NCBI GenBank assembly: GCA_017621905.1
Contig: JAGASC010000142.1
Location: forward strand, 1 to 5,462
DNA length: 5,462 bases
Source: Roseburia sp.
Lineage (GTDB): Bacteria; Bacillota; Clostridia; Lachnospirales; Lachnospiraceae
Direction: 5' to 3'
Shown: positions 1-5,462 of the stretch, one piece after another
Layout of the letters: each line of letters begins with the position of its first letter
Numbering within the stretch: the first letter of the stretch is position 1
Program-made: the position numbers and the translations under genes
Notes under the pieces: model-generated
Databases searched by the model: none
Seen by the model: only the letters and a program-made list of their open reading frames with translations
Told to the model about the DNA's origin: nothing

Positions 1-1936
1 GCTGTAATCCCTGATAAACAAACGGAACTACCAGTACAAAGCAAATCACCATACACATTGGAATAAATGCAATAAATTTCGCAATCAATGCCTTATTCCC
101 AATCATAATTTCATTCTCCTGTTTATGCTTCTCCATTGACTCCGGTATTACTTTTAATGTTGATACACATACCAATTCTTTTGATGGGAAAAGTGCCTCC
201 ATCAGTGCCAGAAGTCCAAGGCTGTGCCCATAGGGGATTTGCTCCATCTCTCCCGCCAGAAACATATTCTGCCGCAATGAAGCCTCCTGCCATTTTATTT
301 CGCCGGTGTATTTTGACAGCCTTCCAAGCAACACCGCCGCAGTGGAGTTTCCGGATGGAATCGCTCCGTCATAAGTCTCTTTGGGTCTTGCAATTAGTGT
401 TTCCGCATCGGAAGCAGTCAAATAATATCCGCCCTGCTCTTTGTCCTCAAAAAAGGTAAGCATTTGCTCCGCCCGCAATGACGCTTCTTTTAAATAAGCA
501 GGCTCATAGGTCATTTCATATAGTCCGCAAAGAGCCAACCCGTAAACAGCATAATCATCCAGATTTCCGGAATATGCCGCATCCCCATCGCGCCAGCGCA
601 GGAAAAGTCTGTTCTCGCCGGTTGTCATATGATTGACCAGAAAGGAGTGTGCTCTTCGTGCGGCAAGACCATATTTTTCGTCCTCAAGAATAAAATGCGC
701 CTTTGCCATAGCAAGAATCATCCAGGCATTCCAGGAAAGAATCACCTTGTCATCCAGGTGCAGTTTCGTACGGCTTTTGCGGTATTCATAAAGTATTTCT
801 CTGCTTTGCTTTACATTTTCCGACAGCGGTCCATTCTGACCAATGCGGTTCGGGATAGACTTTCCCTCAAAATTCCCGGCGTTTGAAATGTCATACGCTC
901 TGCAAAATTCCAGTCCCCTTTCCTCGCCAAGGACAGAAATAATTTCTTCCGGTGTAAAATAGTAATATTTTCCTTCCACACCTTCACTGTCCGCATCCTG
1001 TCCGCAATAAAACTCTCCTTCCGGCCCGGTCAGTTCGTCCAGAACATAATTCAGTGTCCGTCTTGCAATATTTTCAAAAAAAGGATTCTTTGTCAGCTGA
1101 TAGCACTCCAAATATGCAATCGCAAGCAGCGCATTGTCGTAGAGCATTTTTTCAAAATGGGGAATCAGCCATTTATCATCGGTAGAATAGCGGGAAAATC
1201 CGCCGCCGATATGATCAAAGATACCGCCCTCTGCCATGGCTCCCAGCGTATGTTCCACTATGCCAAGATATTTCCGGTTTTGCATCATGACTGCGTATCG
1301 CATGAGAAAAAAAAGATTATGCGGAACCGGAAATTTAGGTGCATAACCAAAACCACCGTATTTTATGTCATAGCTGCGAAAAAGCAATTCCGCGCCTTGC
1401 TCTAACAATTTCATATTTGGCGTTCCTGTCCGTTGTTCTTCCTGTCGATTGATATTTTCGGTTATCTCCATACCTGCCGCAAGCAAACCTTCTCTTTGGG
1501 TACGCCACAAAAGGATTGTTTTCTGTAAAATATCCAAAAGTCCCGGATGCCCATAAGCAGAATGTTTCGGGAAATAAGTACCCACAAAAAAGGGCGTCTG
1601 ATCCGGTGTCATAATCACAGTAAGCGGCCAGCCGCCGGAACCGGTAACTTCCTGGCATACATTCATATATACCGCATCAATGTCAGGACGTTCTTCACGA
1701 TCCACTTTAACGGCAATATAGCTGTGGTTTAAAATTTCTGCCACCTCATTGTCTTCAAAAGATTCATGAGCCATGACATGGCACCAGTGACAGGTAGAAT
1801 AGCCGATGCTCAAAAAGATGGGTTTGTCCTCCCGGGCAGCCTTTTTGAAAGCCTCACTGCTCCAGGGATACCATTCGACAGGATTGTTGGCGTGCTGCAA
1901 CAAATAGGGGGATTTTTCATGGATTAAATGATTCAT
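1..1936 (-). CDS. yyaL: Thioredoxin-domain protein, DUF255/YyaL (SPATA20-like) family, 3' end cut by window edge
   Basis: Reading leftward from the ATG at 1936, one frame stays open with no stop for 645 codons to the window edge; I translated it row by row and found no frameshift. The N-terminus (MNHLIHEKSPYLLQHANNPV) is the classic opening of the family. A thioredoxin-fold domain follows, with a CHWC redox motif at residues 49-52, KVDREERPD near 77-85 and GSGGWPL near 99-105. From about residue 180 the protein resembles the alpha/alpha-barrel of N-acylglucosamine 2-epimerase-type enzymes, with conserved blocks YGGFGYAPKFP (193-203), HFEKMLYDN (260-268), QDADSEG (313-319), DDKVILSWN (395-403), NLDDYA (458-463) and IPSGNS (526-531). 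Bacterial members are usually about 640-690 residues, so perhaps 20-50 residues lie beyond the edge. The biochemical function is not established; a cytoplasmic redox or sugar-related enzyme is the usual guess. A GCGAGG ribosome binding site sits about 6 bases before the start. The last 40 visible residues are unusually hydrophobic (see findings). Confidence 0.93.
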   Translation of the reverse strand, partial: MNHLIHEKSPYLLQHANNPVEWYPWSSEAFKKAAREDKPIFLSIGYSTCHWCHVMAHESFEDNEVAEILNHSYIAVKVDREERPDIDAVYMNVCQEVTGSGGWPLTVIMTPDQTPFFVGTYFPKHSAYGHPGLLDILQKTILLWRTQREGLLAAGMEITENINRQEEQRTGTPNMKLLEQGAELLFRSYDIKYGGFGYAPKFPVPHNLFFLMRYAVMMQNRKYLGIVEHTLGAMAEGGIFDHIGGGFSRYSTDDKWLIPHFEKMLYDNALLAIAYLECYQLTKNPFFENIARRTLNYVLDELTGPEGEFYCGQDADSEGVEGKYYYFTPEEIISVLGEERGLEFCRAYDISNAGNFEGKSIPNRIGQNGPLSENVKQSREILYEYRKSRTKLHLDDKVILSWNAWMILAMAKAHFILEDEKYGLAARRAHSFLVNHMTTGENRLFLRWRDGDAAYSGNLDDYAVYGLALCGLYEMTYEPAYLKEASLRAEQMLTFFEDKEQGGYYLTASDAETLIARPKETYDGAIPSGNSTAAVLLGRLSKYTGEIKWQEASLRQNMFLAGEMEQIPYGHSLGLLALMEALFPSKELVCVSTLKVIPESMEKHKQENEIMIGNKALIAKFIAFIPMCMVICFVLVVPFVYQGLQ

Positions 1937-1999
1937 AGGGTGCCTCGCTTTCGGTTATATGATTTATCTCTTTCCCTTCCTAATATTCCCTATGAATCA
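1929..1999 (-). repeat. 12-bp perfect inverted repeat spanning the yyaL start codon
   Basis: The arm TGATTCATAGGG at 1929-1940 has its exact reverse complement, CCCTATGAATCA, at 1988-1999, with 47 bases between. On the yyaL transcript the upstream arm (1999-1988) could pair with the downstream arm (1940-1929), which contains the ATG start codon at 1936-1934. The ribosome binding site GCGAGG lies inside the loop, immediately before the downstream arm. The repeat is seen directly. A role in limiting translation of yyaL, or identity as one end of a dispersed intergenic repeat, is inference. Confidence 0.6.
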
Positions 2000-2101
2000 C
2001 ATCCTCATTCTTACGTACTCGAATCATTTTCTGTGACGGTCATATTATCTTTTCATATGCGAATGATTATGCTCCGTACCTTCTCAGTTACGATTTTTCA
2101 C
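1937..2101. other. rlmH-yyaL intergenic region with nested inverted repeats
   Basis: This 165-bp gap between two minus-strand genes holds no convincing gene. Besides the 12-bp repeat at the yyaL end it contains a second imperfect palindrome around 2047. Its nested arms are GTAC at 2015-2018 and 2076-2079, AATCATT/AATGATT at 2022-2028 and 2062-2068, and CATAT/ATATG at 2041-2045 and 2055-2059. There is no hairpin with a T-tract that would serve as a rho-independent terminator for rlmH, so read-through into yyaL is possible. No good -35/-10 pair for yyaL was recognised. The density of arms suggests a structured RNA leader or an intergenic repeat unit, but nothing in the window proves either. Confidence 0.45.
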
Positions 2102-2593
2102 TTATTTGTGATAAGGCTCATTGTTTATAATCCGGTATGCACGATAAATCTGCTCTAAAAGGATCACGCGCATCAGTTGGTGTGGAAATGTCATCTTTGA
2201 AAAAGACAGCTTCATATCCGCCTGTTCCAGCAACACATCCGCCATTCCAAGGGAACCACCAATCAAAAAAATAATGTGGCTCGTGCCGGAGGTTCCAAGT
2301 TTTTCTATTTTCTCTGACAGCTCCACCGAATCCAGCTGCTTTCCATCAATCGCCAATGCACAGACAAAAGCCCCTTCTTTCATGTATTTCTCCATGCGCG
2401 AAAGCATTCGTTCCGCCTCTTTTTCTTTAATCTGTGTTTCCACGAGCTCGCTGGCATGATCCGGGGTCTTTTCATCTGCAACTTCTATGATTTCAAGCTT
2501 ACAATAACGGCTCAGTCGTTTTTCATATTCAGCGATAGCATCTCTATAGAATTTTTCTTTGATTTTTCCGACACATACAATTGATATCTTCAT
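2102..2593 (-). CDS. rlmH: 23S rRNA (pseudouridine1915-N3)-methyltransferase RlmH
   Basis: The 163-residue protein is a full-length RlmH, a homodimeric SPOUT-class methyltransferase that uses S-adenosylmethionine to methylate N3 of pseudouridine 1915 in helix 69 of 23S rRNA on assembled ribosomes. The family is usually about 155-160 residues. Visible signatures are the N-terminal strand MKISIVCVGKIKEKFY, the SPOUT cofactor-loop motif FLIGGSLG at 109-116, the knot segment LSFSKMTFPHQLMRVILLEQ at 129-148, and the conserved C-terminal tail EPYHK at 159-163, which contributes to the active site. The ATG is preceded by GCGAGGAAATAT, giving a good ribosome binding site, and the start agrees with family length. 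A strong promoter lies 43-71 bases upstream. It is co-directional with yyaL, 165 bp downstream. There is nothing abnormal in the coding sequence. Confidence 0.97.
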   Translation of the reverse strand: MKISIVCVGKIKEKFYRDAIAEYEKRLSRYCKLEIIEVADEKTPDHASELVETQIKEKEAERMLSRMEKYMKEGAFVCALAIDGKQLDSVELSEKIEKLGTSGTSHIIFLIGGSLGMADVLLEQADMKLSFSKMTFPHQLMRVILLEQIYRAYRIINNEPYHK

Positions 2594-2635
2594 ATATTTC
2601 CTCGCGTATAAATTTCAGCCCCCAATTTTTTTTAT

Positions 2636-2664
2636 ATTATATCAAATTCACTTGCATGAGTCTA
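2636..2664 (-). promoter_or_regulatory. Predicted sigma-A promoter for rlmH
   Basis: On the minus strand a -35 box TAGACT (2664-2659, 4 of 6 matches to TTGACA) is followed after exactly 17 bases by a perfect -10 box TATAAT (2641-2636). Transcription would start near 2629 and give an rlmH leader of roughly 35 bases. The -35 region interleaves with the promoter of the divergent gene. Confidence 0.65.
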
Positions 2665-2680
2665 CATTATCCCCTATAAT
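2652..2680 (+). promoter_or_regulatory. Predicted sigma-A promoter for the zinc-ribbon membrane protein gene
   Basis: On the plus strand TTGCAT (2652-2657, TTG core kept) and a perfect TATAAT (2675-2680) are 17 bases apart. The start would be near 2687, leaving a leader of about 80 bases. That leader contains a small hairpin at 2722-2736 (six pairs including one G-T, loop TTT). The stretch ACAGG at 2693-2697 could alternatively pair with CCTGT at 2734-2738. No known riboswitch was recognised. Confidence 0.6.
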
Positions 2681-2766
2681 TCATTTATAAGAACAGGTTT
2701 TGTTGGAGCCTGCTTTCCCCAAGGTGCTTTGCGCCTGTCATTCTACAGAAAAATGAGGTAAATAAT

Positions 2767-3396
2767 ATGTGGTGTCCAAAATGTAAAAATGAATATGTAC
2801 CCGGAATCACTCACTGTGCCGACTGCGGTACGGAACTGGTAGAGAAGATAATTAATGATGCATCAGACGACATTACAGAGGATATGGCCGAAGATATATC
2901 TTCTGACAGTGAGCAAGAAGAAACGGCAGTTCCTGCCCACGCCTATGTTTCAAAAAAATCAAAAAAAGAAGACGTAAAATCAACTGCCTATACCTTCACA
3001 TTTGTCAGCATCATTGGCTTTGCTTTGCTGATTCTCTTTTGGGCCGGTGTCATTCCGCTTAATACCGCACCATACATGAAAGTCATGCTGTCTGTCGTTA
3101 TGGGCGCCATGTTTGTCATATTCTTTATTGTCGGCATCCGTTCTTTTAAAGAGCTAAAAACTCTGGAGCAGGAGGCAGACACAGAGGAAGATTCTTTGAT
3201 CGAGATTACAAAATGGTTCCGCCAGACTTATACCAGCGATGATATCGACGCTGAACTAGACACAGAACAGCAGGAAGAAACACTCTACTTTGCCCGCTAC
3301 GAGAAAATGCGGAAGCTGATTTCGGAAGCATACGAAGACTTAGAGCCTTCTTTCCTGGATCATATCATAGAAACACTTTACGCAGAACTCTTTTGA
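2767..3396 (+). CDS. Zinc-ribbon protein with two transmembrane helices, function unknown
   Basis: The 209-residue protein starts with a compact zinc ribbon: two CxxC knuckles at C3/C6 and C17/C20, the second in HCADCGTEL. A very acidic, probably disordered linker follows (about 26-54), then a basic patch KKSKKEDVK (63-71). Two hydrophobic helices lie at about 74-96 and 103-124 with only a short turn between them. The C-terminal 80 residues are soluble, acidic and helical, rich in E, D and Y. The basic patch before helix 1 suggests both ends are cytoplasmic with a hairpin in the membrane (inference from the positive-inside rule). The start ATG has GAGG eight bases upstream. It is co-directional with xpt, 70 bp away, with no terminator seen between them. 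I do not recognise a named family; similar zinc-ribbon membrane proteins are common in Clostridia and lack assigned functions. Confidence 0.88.
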   Translation: MWCPKCKNEYVPGITHCADCGTELVEKIINDASDDITEDMAEDISSDSEQEETAVPAHAYVSKKSKKEDVKSTAYTFTFVSIIGFALLILFWAGVIPLNTAPYMKVMLSVVMGAMFVIFFIVGIRSFKELKTLEQEADTEEDSLIEITKWFRQTYTSDDIDAELDTEQQEETLYFARYEKMRKLISEAYEDLEPSFLDHIIETLYAELF

Positions 3397-3404
3397 TGTT
3401 CGCT

Positions 3405-3434
3405 CTTTCAGGAGAATACTTTTTGTGCTATAAT
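3405..3434 (+). promoter_or_regulatory. Predicted extended -10 promoter for xpt
   Basis: A perfect TATAAT at 3429-3434 is preceded by TGC (3426-3428), giving an extended -10 element. A weak -35, CTTTCA, lies at 3405-3410 with an 18-base spacer. Initiation near 3441 would give an xpt leader of only about 26 bases, just enough for the ribosome binding site. Confidence 0.6.
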
Positions 3435-3454
3435 ACTCAAAATGACAATATTAT

Positions 3455-3469
3455 GAGGTGACTATTTTG
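3455..3469 (+). promoter_or_regulatory. Ribosome binding site and TTG start of xpt
   Basis: GAGGTGA (3455-3461) is a near-perfect Shine-Dalgarno sequence placed six bases after its GAGGTG core before TTG at 3467. A GTG at 3458 is in frame but lies inside the Shine-Dalgarno itself and so cannot use it. This favours the TTG start, which also gives the family-like N-terminus MKILEEKI. Confidence 0.8.
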
Positions 3470-4045
3470 AAAATTCTTGAAGAAAAAATTTTATCCGAAG
3501 GCAGAGCCTTAGGCGAAGACATCCTGAAAGTGGACAGCTTCATCAATCATCAGGTGGACCCGGTTCTGATGCAGCAGATTGGAGAAGAATTTGCAGCTCA
3601 TTTCAAAGATAAAGGTGTTACAAAGGTTGCTACCATTGAAAGCTCCGGTATCCCTCCGGCGCTTATGACTGCTATTTCGTTAAATGTACCACTGATTATC
3701 TTAAAAAAACAACCTTCCAAAGTGTTAAACGATAATCTTTATCAGACCGCAGTCACTTCCTTTACAAAAGGAACGACCTACGAACTTACACTCTCCCGTC
3801 AGTTTGTTTCGGAGGAGGATCATGTACTTATTATCGATGATTTTCTTGCCAACGGCGAGGCCGGCACCGGCGCGATCCGCCTGTTTCGTAAAGCCCATGC
3901 TACGGTTGCAGGTATCGGTATTCTGATTGAAAAATCTTTCCAGCCTGGGCGTGAAAAGTTGATGGAGCAAGGGATTGAAGTTTATTCGCTGGCAAGAATT
4001 GCTAAATTGGAAAAGGGACATATTGAATTTATTTCAGAAGATTAA
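3467..4045 (+). CDS. xpt: Xanthine phosphoribosyltransferase
   Basis: The 192-residue protein transfers the phosphoribosyl group of PRPP to xanthine to form XMP, a cytoplasmic purine-salvage step. It matches Bacillus subtilis Xpt (194 residues) along its whole length. Shared blocks are LKVDSFINHQVDP (20-32), ATIESSGIPPALM (55-67), the PRPP-binding signature HVLIIDDFLANGEAG (119-133), and IEKSFQPGR (154-162), whose lysine contacts the base in the B. subtilis enzyme. The start is taken as TTG at 3467 because of the ribosome binding site geometry; the in-frame GTG at 3458 would add three residues. Unlike B. subtilis xpt-pbuX, no purine permease follows and the leader is too short for a guanine riboswitch. 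The gene may be transcribed both from its own promoter and by read-through from the zinc-ribbon gene. It ends before a strong bidirectional terminator. Confidence 0.96.
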   Translation: MKILEEKILSEGRALGEDILKVDSFINHQVDPVLMQQIGEEFAAHFKDKGVTKVATIESSGIPPALMTAISLNVPLIILKKQPSKVLNDNLYQTAVTSFTKGTTYELTLSRQFVSEEDHVLIIDDFLANGEAGTGAIRLFRKAHATVAGIGILIEKSFQPGREKLMEQGIEVYSLARIAKLEKGHIEFISED

Positions 4046-4074
4046 TTTATATTTTTTTGCTAATCAAACAATAA

Positions 4075-4137
4075 AAAGAGTGTAGCGTAATACTTACAGA
4101 ACGATACAAAATCCTGTAAATATTATGCTACACTTTT
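4075..4137. terminator. Bidirectional rho-independent terminator between xpt and the converging TPR protein gene
   Basis: Arms 4079-4099 and 4114-4134 pair over 21 positions with one G-T pair and one C-A mismatch; the loop is 14 bases (4100-4113). The stem can extend outward by three more pairs at 4076-4078/4135-4137. Read on the plus strand it ends in TTTT then ATCTT, a short T-tract that stops xpt. Read on the minus strand it ends in CTTTTTATTG, a better T-tract that stops the gene ending at 4146, whose stop codon is only nine bases from the stem. Confidence 0.88.
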
Positions 4138-4145
4138 ATCTTATA

Positions 4146-5354
4146 TTACTCTTGCGGGTAATAAATAAAATTGGTTCGGTACACACCGCTGTCCAACCCG
4201 GACTTATCGTTAATTACGAGCACCGAAAGTATATTATTTCCTTCCGGAATTTCAAGAGGTGCTTCGTATTTCGCGGACACGTCGGTAGGGTCTGTGCCAT
4301 CCCAGGTATAATAGATGCTGCATCCCTCCTCCGCAGTAATGGTTACTGTGGTTGTTTCGGTGATTCTTCCACCGTCCGGCGACACGGCTGCATATTCCGG
4401 CGGCACTTCGCGGATTACATAAGTGGCACTGGCAACCGGACTTAAGATTCCCTTTTCGTTGCAGCAAACAGCTTTCACCTCAAATCTGCCGCCTTTCTCC
4501 AGTTCGATTTTCTTCTTAGCATCGTACAAAATGCCATTTTCGGTGTCTGGCTCTGAACCGTCCAGGGTATAATAGATGTCATAATCTTCCACAGAAAACA
4601 AAGTAACAGTAATGTACTCATAATGCGTTCCTGCTTCGGGAGTAATATCCGGCGTTGCCACAATATATCCTGCAAACAGCTCTAATATATTGGAGTCCGT
4701 TATTCCTGCCGCTAATTCTATAATGCTGTCGTAATCTTCTTCCTTTTCATAAATAGCAATCAGATTCTTATAGGCTGTCTGATTTGAAGCATCCAGACCA
4801 ATGACCTCCTGAAAAAGTATTCTGGCATAATCGTACTCCTTCCGCGTCATATACAGATCAGCCATGGCAAGTCTTACCGGGATGTCGTTCGGCTCTAAAG
4901 TAAGAGCTGTACTGTAATAATTCAATGCCGACTCATAATTTTTGTCAATGAGCTCATTTTCTGCCATTCCTACTTGATAATCATAAGAATTCGCGTTCTT
5001 ATAGTCAATATACAATTTGGCACTGACTCCGGACAATATAAGCACTACAAGAACAATGCAGACAACGATAATGGGTGTCTTATTGTGCTTTTGCTTTGCA
5101 TTCTTTTGCGTTTCATTTTTTTTGGCCGCATTCTTTTTCGCTTTTTTCTTTTTCCCGGAGGCTGCATTTTTCTTTTGGCTTGGCTCACTGTCTGCTGAAT
5201 TACTCTGCTTTCCCTCGTTCTCTTCTTTCAGGATAGAACGCAAATAATCATCTTCCAGCACGCTGTAGTCAGGAACCATCTGGGCCTCCCGGCCGCAGAC
5301 AGAACAGTAGATGCATCCCTCTTTCAGTTCTGCACCACATTTTATACACTTCAT
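4146..5354 (-). CDS. Zinc-ribbon, single-pass membrane protein with TPR repeats and two CHB_HEX_C-like domains
   Basis: The 402-residue protein is modular. Residues 1-22 form a zinc ribbon (C3/C6 and C17/C20, with an extra C14). A charged linker turns extremely lysine-rich at 61-92. One strongly hydrophobic helix lies at about 94-113. Next come two to three TPR-like helical pairs (about 124-156, 158-190, 192-215), recognisable by patterns such as NYESALNYYSTALTLEPND. The C-terminal half holds two tandem beta domains of the chitobiase/beta-hexosaminidase C-terminal type, at about 234-314 and 323-397, each carrying the hallmark IYYTxDGxxP (260-269 and 347-356). The lysine cluster before the helix suggests the zinc ribbon stays inside and the TPR plus beta domains face outside (inference). 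ATG at 5354 is preceded by GAGAGGATTTCAT, a good ribosome binding site. Function is unknown; the layout suggests a cell-envelope scaffold rather than an enzyme, as no catalytic domain is visible. Confidence 0.9.
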   Translation of the reverse strand: MKCIKCGAELKEGCIYCSVCGREAQMVPDYSVLEDDYLRSILKEENEGKQSNSADSEPSQKKNAASGKKKKAKKNAAKKNETQKNAKQKHNKTPIIVVCIVLVVLILSGVSAKLYIDYKNANSYDYQVGMAENELIDKNYESALNYYSTALTLEPNDIPVRLAMADLYMTRKEYDYARILFQEVIGLDASNQTAYKNLIAIYEKEEDYDSIIELAAGITDSNILELFAGYIVATPDITPEAGTHYEYITVTLFSVEDYDIYYTLDGSEPDTENGILYDAKKKIELEKGGRFEVKAVCCNEKGILSPVASATYVIREVPPEYAAVSPDGGRITETTTVTITAEEGCSIYYTWDGTDPTDVSAKYEAPLEIPEGNNILSVLVINDKSGLDSGVYRTNFIYYPQE

Positions 5355-5412
5355 ATGAAATCCTCTCGATTATATCAATTACATCACGTTGGCAGAACAA
5401 AAGTGTGTTAAG

Positions 5413-5462
5413 CTACATATCCAGTGACTCTACACAATTATGCATCAGCATCGCAATCGTCA
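5413..5462 (-). CDS. Possible C-terminal end of an upstream minus-strand gene
   Basis: At the right edge one minus-strand frame is open from the edge to a TAG at 5415-5413 and would encode a helical tail TIAMLMHNCVESLDM. Another frame ends with TAA at 5440-5438 after only seven codons. Fifteen codons are too few to prove coding, and no homology can be named. If real, the gap to the TPR protein start is 58 bp, compatible with an operon. Confidence 0.25.
   Translation of the reverse strand, partial: TIAMLMHNCVESLDM

Noticed and set aside
136..1732. Several short open frames on both strands (for example 136-459 plus, 1157-1405 plus, 1368-1658 minus)
   Set aside because: They lie inside the continuous, well-conserved yyaL reading frame, look compositionally random and lack ribosome binding sites.
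1..1936. yyaL as a broken gene or pseudogene
   Set aside because: Row-by-row translation shows a single uninterrupted frame from 1936 to the edge with all main family motifs, so it is only cut by the window.
2046..2101. Rho-independent terminator after rlmH
   Set aside because: The only nearby hairpin (CGTA/TACG arms at about 2092-2076) is four pairs with a mismatch and has no T-tract.
1928..2158. 76-codon plus-strand open frame across the rlmH-yyaL gap
   Set aside because: It overlaps the end of rlmH and the start of yyaL on the other strand, has no clear ribosome binding site, and its sequence follows the inverted repeats rather than a protein pattern.
3458..3466. GTG at 3458 as the xpt start
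   Set aside because: This GTG is part of the Shine-Dalgarno GAGGTGA; the TTG at 3467 has correct spacing and yields the family-like N-terminus and length.
4125..5247. Open frames overlapping the TPR protein gene (4125-4445 plus, 4252-4467 minus, 4974-5247 plus)
   Set aside because: They are other-frame readings of a well-supported gene; the phenylalanine-rich plus-strand products are simply the complement of its lysine-rich region.
5369..5397. TATAAT on the minus strand at 5374-5369 as promoter of the TPR protein gene
   Set aside because: The -35 at the right distance (TTCTGC) is poor, and a start seven bases downstream would fall inside the ribosome binding site, leaving it mostly outside the transcript.

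Overview
The window looks like ordinary chromosomal DNA from a low-to-moderate GC Gram-positive, most likely a Clostridia/Lachnospiraceae-type gut anaerobe. The evidence is Firmicutes-type RlmH and Xpt, strong GAGG-type ribosome binding sites, TATAAT promoters, and two zinc-ribbon membrane proteins, one ending in chitobiase-type (CHB_HEX_C) repeats, a combination typical of that family. The taxonomic call is inference; there is no rRNA or other marker gene.

Layout from left to right. Positions 1-1936 (minus) hold a thioredoxin-domain/DUF255 protein of the YyaL family. Its frame is open all the way to the left edge, so the 3' end is missing. Positions 1937-2101 are a 165-bp gap rich in inverted repeats, one of which covers the yyaL start codon. 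Positions 2102-2593 (minus) are rlmH, the 23S rRNA pseudouridine-1915 methyltransferase. Positions 2594-2766 carry two divergent promoters whose -35 boxes interleave, serving rlmH to the left and a zinc-ribbon, two-helix membrane protein (2767-3396, plus) to the right. After a 70-bp gap with its own promoter comes xpt, xanthine phosphoribosyltransferase (3467-4045, plus, TTG start). A long hairpin at 4075-4137 serves as a bidirectional terminator between xpt and a converging gene. That gene (4146-5354, minus) encodes a zinc-ribbon, lysine-rich, single-pass membrane protein with TPR repeats and two CHB_HEX_C-like domains. The last 108 bases hold its ribosome binding site and possibly the last codons of another minus-strand gene.

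The genes do not form an obvious pathway. rlmH and yyaL are co-directional and could share a transcript. The zinc-ribbon gene and xpt are co-directional with no terminator seen between them. xpt belongs to purine salvage, rlmH to ribosome maturation, and the two zinc-ribbon proteins are uncharacterised. I see no mobile element, CRISPR array, tRNA, rRNA or defence system. The points most worth a second look are the structured rlmH-yyaL intergenic element, the interleaved divergent promoters, an xpt leader too short for a purine riboswitch, and the unusual C-terminal tail of the YyaL protein.
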